NCBI GenBank assembly: GCA_025201365.1
Contig: JAIXMF010000174.1
Coordinates: 1 to 26,801 of the forward strand
Direction: 5' to 3'
Source of the DNA: Syncephalis plumigaleata
Lineage: Eukaryota; Zoopagomycota; Zoopagomycetes; Zoopagales; Piptocephalidaceae
DNA length: 26,801 nucleotides
In this document: positions 20,601 through 26,801 of the stretch, piece by piece
Numbering within the stretch: position 1 is the first letter of the stretch
How the letters are laid out: the number at the start of each line of letters is the position of its first letter
Position numbers and translations under genes: made by a program
The notes under the pieces: generated by a model
Told to the model about the DNA's origin: nothing
Seen by the model: the letters and a program-made list of their open reading frames with translations, nothing else
Database searches by the model: none

Positions 20601-22586
20601 ATCATATAATGTCATTCATTACATTAAACAATCAATCATTCCTCATTCCTACTTACTGATATACGTATTTGGCCACTGTATCTTTGATATCCACACTGCC
20701 ATCCCATTTCGGAACACAATCATCCGGCTCCATGATATTGAAACCGCTTGCACCATTAGCATCGTACTGATTCTCCATTAGATTGTCATGGGCTGCATAA
20801 TCATAAGGTGCCGCTATAGATTGTGCAGGTGATCTATGACTCATATTACTCATAGTATCAGGAGGAGCAGTAACAACTTCGTTATAATGACGTGTTGGTG
20901 GTGGTCTATCATTACGTGGATACTCGTTGTATGGAGGACTCATTGAACGTGGTGGTTCTGCTTGATGATAATGATTACGTGATCCTACATTCGATGTTGC
21001 GTAAGTATCATTATGATCATACGACGATTGATCTCGTTCGTATTGTCTATCATAACCAGGTCTTTGTCTAGTGGATGGATGTGAATACTCATTTCTTGGT
21101 TCAAATGTAGATGGTGGTGGTGGTGGTGGTTGATGTCGCCGAGATAATGGTGCAGCAGATGTATTTGACATTGTATTACGTTCTAATCTACGTAGACCAC
21201 GACGTTCTGTTGGTAATGATGCCACTGGTGGTGAATGATCAGGTAATCCCCTAGATGTTATATTACTAGTTGTCGTGTTCATCATATTAGGTTGACGTGT
21301 CGTGTAAGATGATGAAGATTCATAAGATGGATTTATTGGCACTTGTTGATCAATAGGCGATGGTGATCTTTGATATACACGCTGTACTGGTTGGTGACGT
21401 ACAGGTTCCCTTTGTTGATCAATAGGCGATGGTGATCTTTGATATACACGCTGTACTGGTTGGTGTCGTACTGGTTCTCTTGGTTGATCATTATAACCAC
21501 TATCACTATAAGTGTTATTGTTATAGTTATCTCTATAACTATGATGTTGCTCTGATGGATGTGGATGATGTTGATGATGTTGATGTTGATGAGTAATATG
21601 TTCACTACTATAATTGCCATTACCATTATTGTATCCATTATTACTTCTCATATCAGAAGCCTCATAATAGGAACGATTATGAGGTGCAAGTCTTCTAGAT
21701 GATGGTTCCACTGGATACTCGGGTTCATTATCATCCATATTAGGTACTGCTTGATAAGTGTCACCATATCCATTATCATCATTATCGTAGTATTGTTGTT
21801 GATGTTGATGATGATGTTGTGGATGTTGATGTGGATGATTACTATAGGAATGATTATTAGTTATCTAATATTGTATATAATGTATTTGAATTACCTTGCT
21901 TTAGATGACATATCGTATCTATACGATTGATTCTCTGGTCTATCCTGAGTGACTACTTCATTAATGCGTGTATTCAATTTATCAAATTGATTCTTTAAAT
22001 CATCTATACCATCATCACATTTATGAATTGAAGATGGCAGTATTGGTGGAGATGGTGGCTGTTGCGGTGGCTGTGGATCTTTCCATGATGATGCTCTATC
22101 CTCCATGAATGGTTCCACTGTATTCGTAACAGCTGGTGTGTCACCCCATGGTGTACTAATTACATCTTTACTAACAGGACCCCAACCTGCATCTGCCACA
22201 TCCTCCTTGACTTGACCCCAGCCTGTCTCTACCGGTGAACTAGGTTGATTATAAGGATGACTACCCCAATCAGATGGTATATCCGATGATGGTAGTGGTT
22301 GATCATTGCCATCTGGATAATCTACATGATTAATCATTGTTATATTTTATAATAGAATAGAATATTGTTATAAGCAGTCATATATATATATATATATATA
22401 TACTGTAATTGACTTACCACTAGGTGACATATAGTTATTGCCTTTAGGCTGATTACGACCTCCACCACCACCTCCTCCTCCTCTTCCACGACGACGTCCA
22501 TTATTGTTATTGTTATTGTTGTGGTTATTACCTTTCATCGGTGTCGTATAACGACCTTTATTCGGTCGTGCTAATTGACTACTCAT
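17671..22586 (-). CDS. UPF1-like superfamily 1B helicase (SMUBP-2/Hcs1-like), with four frame breaks near the 3' end
   Basis: Twelve exons: 22586-22418, 22321-21895, 21841-20657, 20598-20218, 20159-19924, 19849-19641, 19562-19539, 19462-19369, 19295-19092, 19028-18901, 18844-18649, 18556-17671; about 1380 residues. The first about 570 residues are disordered (Asn and Gly runs, RGRGG, His/Gln-rich, repeated SPSPIDQQ). A SMUBP-2-like beta-barrel region follows ([23 protein letters not shown]). Helicase motifs: Q motif LNHSQLSAV; motif I PPGTGKTT (870-877), encoded alone on a 24-nt exon; NVAVDNL; motif [12 protein letters not shown] (about 1029); [31 protein letters not shown]. It would unwind RNA or DNA 5'-3'; the substrate is not readable. 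In exon 12 the frame changes near 18425, 18355, 18110 and 17793, each equal to one lost base; a 61-nt intron (donor 18404, weak) could replace the first two. C-terminus [13 protein letters not shown] to TAG at 17671. Confidence 0.88.
21343..21480 (-). repeat. 69-bp in-frame tandem duplication in the helicase N-terminal region
   Basis: Two nearly identical copies (21343-21411 and 21412-21480) encode twice a 23-residue unit containing [18 protein letters not shown]. Few differences between copies point to a recent event. It lies in the disordered N-terminal part, about residues 319-365, so the fold is not affected. Confidence 0.9.
22381..22402. repeat. (TA)11 microsatellite in the first helicase intron
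   Basis: Eleven TA units starting 16 nt inside the first intron (minus-strand gene, donor at 22417). Confidence 0.9.
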
Positions 22587-22859
22587 TGAGATATCAAGGT
22601 TATTTGAAAAGATATACTGCACAAGCACACACACACGGTCACTAAAAATAGACAAATAGAAAAAAGTGTAAAGAAAAGGTGTAATAGATAATAGAAAAAA
22701 GCGTTGCGTATTATGTAGTTGTTCACTTAACCAACCCTATCCAATCTCAATGGTGACACTCATTGATCTATTAATAGCTTATCACGCTTTTGATGTCTCT
22801 ACTTAATATCCCCCTATTTACAACGACGTGTATTCGTGTTCTTTTCTCTCTATTACACC
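22587..22859. promoter_or_regulatory. Shared divergent promoter region, helicase and COG4
   Basis: 273 bp separate the two start codons, so both promoters lie here. A CCAAT word (TATCCAATCTCA) is at about 22739-22750. The COG4 side has a pyrimidine stretch (TTCTTTTCTCTCTATTACACC) directly before ATG; the helicase side carries a short CA repeat at about 22622-22634. No TATA box stands out. Confidence 0.5.
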
Positions 22860-25800
22860 ATGAATATATTGACTGGAGTAGCAACAACAACAACAACAAG
22901 TGCAATGACAACACTTGACCACGTCAAACAGTTGACAACACTAGACGAGTTAGAAACCAATTGGTTACAAGTTGAACAACAAAAGCATTTATTGGTCAAG
23001 GCACTGGGTGAACAACAACAACAGTATGTCGTATTAGCGAGTGTACTCGATCAACTAAGTGATCTCAAGTAAGTGAATAGAATAGCTGTAATTGTAATAA
23101 TAAGATATATAACACACGCTTAGAACGAATATCGATGACTTGTATGGCAATACGGGTGAACTAGCCGAGGACATGCATAAGGCAGTGGAAAAGGGGCAAG
23201 CACAAATGGAGTCAGTACATAAACTGGATGAAGAGCAGGTAAATGATGCTTTACTACAAATGAACTAAATAGACCCTTGATAATAATAATGACCATCTCT
23301 CATTGTATATAGCGTAAAATAAAACAATCTATTCAGCAATTGCATGATATAAAGGAATTACAGGCAGGTAGATATATTCGATTCTAATGTAGACAATCAT
23401 TAAGCAAATGTGTATACACTTATCAGGATTGTATTACTGGTACTTTGGAGTGTTTATCGCTAAAGGATTATGATAAAGCAGCGGTACATTTATATCGTTC
23501 AACAAAGTTATCCTCTGTACTCGATAGTCATCTAGCTCATCTTGCTATGGTATGTAATAGATATTGTTGCTTTCTTAAATCGACTATGTTCTAATTAATG
23601 CTGTTGCAATGTTATTAGCCTATAGGACGTGAAGATGAATCGCCTAAAGATGTATTGAATCAGGCTCGAGTGGAACTACGTCGTATTATTCAGGATGAAT
23701 TCGCCGAGGCAGTACGTAATTACAATCAAGAGGCTATTCGTCGTTTCTTCAAATTATTCCCCATGATCGGTGAGGACACGCTTGGTCTAATTCTGTACGC
23801 CGACTTTCTATGCTCGTTAATATCCGATCGATGCAAGGAGCATCAAACAGATCGATCAGGTAAGAATGCACGATATACACACTCGATGTATGATACTTAC
23901 TAATGAGATGACTATTAGGACCGAAATCAACACAAGTGAAACTCACCGAATTATACGAGATGATTGCCATGATTATCGATCATCATTACCCGTTGGTCGA
24001 GACGAATTATGGTCCTGGTCGTATGTTGTACATTATCTATCGTATACAACGAGAAGTTGACACACAAGCGAGTATTCTGCTTGATAGTTTCCATGAAGAG
24101 TATAAGGTTGATCAATTGGTAGGTTATTCATTACGGATTAGATAAGTGACATATCTCATCTCATTGTATTGTATTTCATTCTTTTCTTAGTTAGCAAATA
24201 TTGAACAAGAAATGAAACAGCGTAAATTACCTAGTGTAAAGTCAGCATTTGAATTTGTTAGTGGAAAGAGTGCGAGTAATACACCTGCCGTGTCAGTCAC
24301 CAATGATACAAGTATTGATTTACGTCAATTGGATCGATTCCTTAAGGAGTTGACTACAATGAGTCAGAAAACCGAGATATATCGTCGATTCATAATAGGA
24401 AGAGCAAAGGTAACATCTAGCAAGTGAATAATGTTGTAGGAAGCATAACTAAGAAGCTTTATCTTGATTACTATTATATAGACTGAATTGGAAACACTAG
24501 CTGAGGATGAGATTGAACAACGTGCCGACTTGCAAGAGGCAAGCTTGGCCCTGGATACTACCGGCCTACTACAGAATAGTCGTCTTACCTCGAGTATGAC
24601 CACTTTACTGCGTCATTATTTACAAGTTGAACGTTACTTTGCACGTAAATCAGTGACTAAGGTAGGATTATAAGCAACATCATCATCGCTGTCTTTACTC
24701 CTATTCGTAGTTTTGCATATTGATCATGTAATTAGGTGTTGCAAATGGATGAGGCGAATGACACGGACAAAACATCGACTAGTCTTGAGGACGTGTTCTT
24801 TATCCTGAAGAATTGCTGTCGACGTGCCATTACACTGTGTCATGTTAACAGTGGTGTGCCAGCTCTTAAACTACTAGTACGGATTATTGAGGTTGACTAT
24901 CTACGTATTCTACATCAGCAACTCGATATGACAACCAGTCAACTGGATCCAAAAGATGCACGTCGAGGACATATGGCAAGTAACTACCATGATCAATATA
25001 CTTGAACATTCACTAATACATTCATTATTTACTATAGATATGTTTAAATAACATGGAGGTATCATGGTAAATAACATGACTATCTATTCATGACGTATTT
25101 ACTAATACAACATGTACAGTGAATATATGTCGAAACTAGCGAGTGAACTGCAAGATACTTTAACATCCCTAGAGAACATGTATACCACGGATGATTTTGA
25201 GGTAATGACACGTACTCTAGACATACTACCCGTATTAGAAAAGAAAACACGTACTATTCTCGAGGTGAGTAGGCATTGACATACATTATTCAATCAGTTA
25301 CTGATCATTATTATTAGGAAAGCGTTGAGGAATATTTTGAGCAACATTTGCAGAACAAGCTATACACACTAGTACAACGACTATTCAAACCGACTCGCTA
25401 CCTATTGACAGAGATCAGTTATGAAGAGCAAGAATTGAATGATAACACGGCATCTAGATTTATCGCAGAAGTTGAAGCATTACTAGCACCATACTACGTA
25501 AGTAATGAGTGTCATCGAATCTACACATAAACACTCGTAGAAACTAATGCTATATCGTATAAATATATATATATAGAATACACTTACTACTACGAATTGG
25601 TCAATAGTCTATCGATTAGTGTCATGTTCCATTATTGAGGCATTGGAATCGATACTCTACAATGCACGTATCAATCAGGTACTTTTTATAGTTGAGGAAT
25701 ATCTTCTTAGTCTTGTAATTAATCATCGTCATTCATTAATGCTAGCTGGGTGCATTGCAAGTGGACAAGGATATACGCGCGTTAAGCTCGTTCTTCATCA

Positions 25801-26163
25801 ACAAACGACCTATTAAATGTCCTATAGTGAATGAACGAGTAGAACGATTGAACGAGATCAACATGCTACTCACGCTGGATGACGTAAGTCATAGCATAGC
25901 GTAGTTACTATATGATAGTTCATTAGTATTAATACTTGATAATGATGCAATTAGATAGATGATCTTAAGGAGATGATGGATCCAGAGAGTAATCAACAAT
26001 TATGCGAACGGTTATCCGCTCATGAAATTCGTAGAACATTATCATTAAGGTGAATGAACTAGAATGACAAGCAATGATTTACTATGAATACATCTTACTA
26101 ATACAAACGATATCGAATAGAGTTGATTTTTCAAAGGATAAAATAGCCCAGCTATCTCTTTAG
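22860..26163 (+). CDS. COG4: Conserved oligomeric Golgi complex subunit 4 (COG4), complete
   Basis: Subunit of lobe A of the COG tether, which acts in retrograde vesicle traffic within the Golgi. Sixteen exons: 22860-23068, 23124-23238, 23313-23363, 23427-23549, 23619-23859, 23919-24118, 24191-24409, 24482-24661, 24736-24975, 25038-25066, 25120-25264, 25318-25497, 25577-25678, 25746-25883, 25955-26049, 26121-26163; 769 residues, family length. N-terminal coiled coil (LKTNIDDLYGNTGELAEDMH), then LEVERYFARKSV-like LQVERYFARK, LNNMEVSCEYMSKL and, near the C-terminus, QLGALQVDKDIRALSSFF, the most conserved COG4 stretch. The end VDFSKDKIAQLSL is also typical. Introns 3 and 9 are GC-AG; exon 10 is only 29 nt. 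An unspliced reading gives early stops at almost every intron, so splicing is essential. Divergent from the helicase with a 273-bp shared upstream region. No frame break. Confidence 0.96.
23364..23426 (+). other. GC-AG intron (COG4 intron 3)
   Basis: Exon 3 ends TTACAG and the intron starts GCAGGT. The GT four bases on (23368) would enter exon 4 in a frame with a stop (GGATTATGA). GC-AG joins IKELQ to DCITGTL in frame. The +4 base is unusual, so this is a little weaker than the other GC cases. Confidence 0.7.
24976..25037 (+). other. GC-AG intron (COG4 intron 9)
   Basis: Exon 9 ends CATATG and the intron starts GCAAGT. The next GT (24980) would give a TAA five codons into exon 10. GC-AG joins RRGHM to ICLNNMEVS, matching the conserved CLNNxEVS of COG4. 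Confidence 0.85.
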
Positions 26164-26750
26164 CGGATACATTGTGTATAGCATTTATTACATACTAATC
26201 TAGTAAATAAATTGATACCACTTTATGTATGTTCACGTGTCTATCAAATACGATAAGTAAAGCAGCAATGTATATGCTTGCCATTTTGATACAATGATTC
26301 GCTACTGCTCTAACATGCAAGCAGACCTATGCATCACATACTAGCGTGTCATTGATAAACGTGTATTCTGCGGAGATATGCTGTGGAACCATTCTGTATG
26401 TGCGCGGTTGTCGCGATAACAAGTCAAATCAACACGTTTGTTTGGTGGAAATGGTGAGACAAAGGTTTCACCCAATTCAACCGTGCTCGAATCAATCAAT
26501 GACATTCACTCACTCATTCAAATGTACGAGATGATAAGAGTATAAGGGAACGTGTCTCACTTTTATATGATTCACTATTATACTATTCAATGTCTAGTGA
26601 TGAGATGACTGCATTAATAACCTTGGATAATAGCAATGAATAGACTCAGTCGATTGATGACACACACACACACGACTACTAGGCCATGATTGTCATTGAC
26701 ACCATAAAAAGAACGGCAAATGTGACGTGCTGCCCGCTTTTTCCCACTTA
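26164..26750. other. Intergenic, no gene seen
   Basis: 587 bp after COG4. Holds AATAAA at about 26205 as a possible COG4 poly(A) signal and a (CA)n run at about 26660-26673. The open frame 26346-26534 has no start context, splice support or family resemblance. Confidence 0.5.
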
Positions 26751-26751
26751 C

Positions 26752-26801
26752 CACTTGTCCGTTTATCCCATCATCATCATCATCATCACCGTCATTGTCA
26801 T
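26752..26801 (-). CDS. Possible Asp-rich exon of a gene beyond the right edge
   Basis: On the minus strand the edge reads Asp-Asn-Asp-Gly, a run of six Asp, then GINGQV, followed directly by a strong donor GTAAGT at 26751-26746. The acidic run and donor are suggestive, but I found no continuing exon within the next 500 bp, and the Asp run is just a (CAT)n repeat read on this strand. Very tentative. Confidence 0.2.

Noticed and set aside
26346-26534. 62-codon plus-strand frame after COG4
   Set aside because: No ATG at its start, no splice context, no family resemblance.

Overview
The window is a gene-dense, intron-rich nuclear contig from a fungus, most likely an early-diverging lineage; Zoopagomycota or Mucoromycota is my inference, not proven. 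The mRNA-capping 5'-triphosphatase at 14.9-16.5 kb is of the fungal Cet1/tunnel type rather than the cysteine-phosphatase type of animals and plants. Introns are short (about 50-130 nt) with GTAAGT-like donors and CTAAC/CTAAT-like branch sites, and intergenic DNA is AT-rich. All gene models were spliced by eye; exon coordinates are given and phases were checked.

Layout. 1-1.2 kb (-): middle part of INO80, running off the left edge. 1.36-1.6 kb: a Tc1/mariner-type MITE with TA target duplication. 1.97-3.3 kb (-): a protein kinase with an N-terminal signal peptide. 3.8-4.2 kb (-): orphan C-terminal piece of a WS/DGAT-type acyltransferase. 4.2-6.8 kb: non-coding, pyrimidine-rich, with diverged repeats. 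6.8-8.1 kb (+): a second signal-peptide kinase-like protein, related to the first but partly degenerate. 8.5-9.6 kb (+): a solitary LINE-type ORF1 with a CCHC knuckle and a frameshift. 9.7-10.85 kb (-): an unrecognised secreted protein. 11.6-14.6 kb (+): DUS3. 14.9-16.5 kb (+): RNA 5'-triphosphatase. 16.6-17.5 kb (+): U2AF small subunit with a frame break. 17.7-22.6 kb (-): UPF1/SMUBP-2-like SF1 helicase with four frame breaks. 22.9-26.2 kb (+): COG4. The last 600 bp appear non-coding apart from a doubtful Asp-rich exon at the right edge.

The right half is housekeeping: tRNA modification, mRNA capping, splicing, an RNA/DNA helicase and Golgi tethering. The left half (1.3-10.9 kb) is accessory: two related secreted kinase-like genes, another secreted unknown, transposon pieces, a gene relic and repeats. 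The secreted kinase pair is the best candidate for an undescribed system. Other notable points are four GC-AG introns among about 62 modelled introns, a 10-nt micro-exon, and five one-base frame breaks clustered in about 1.25 kb across two adjacent genes, which suggests a poor local consensus rather than biology.
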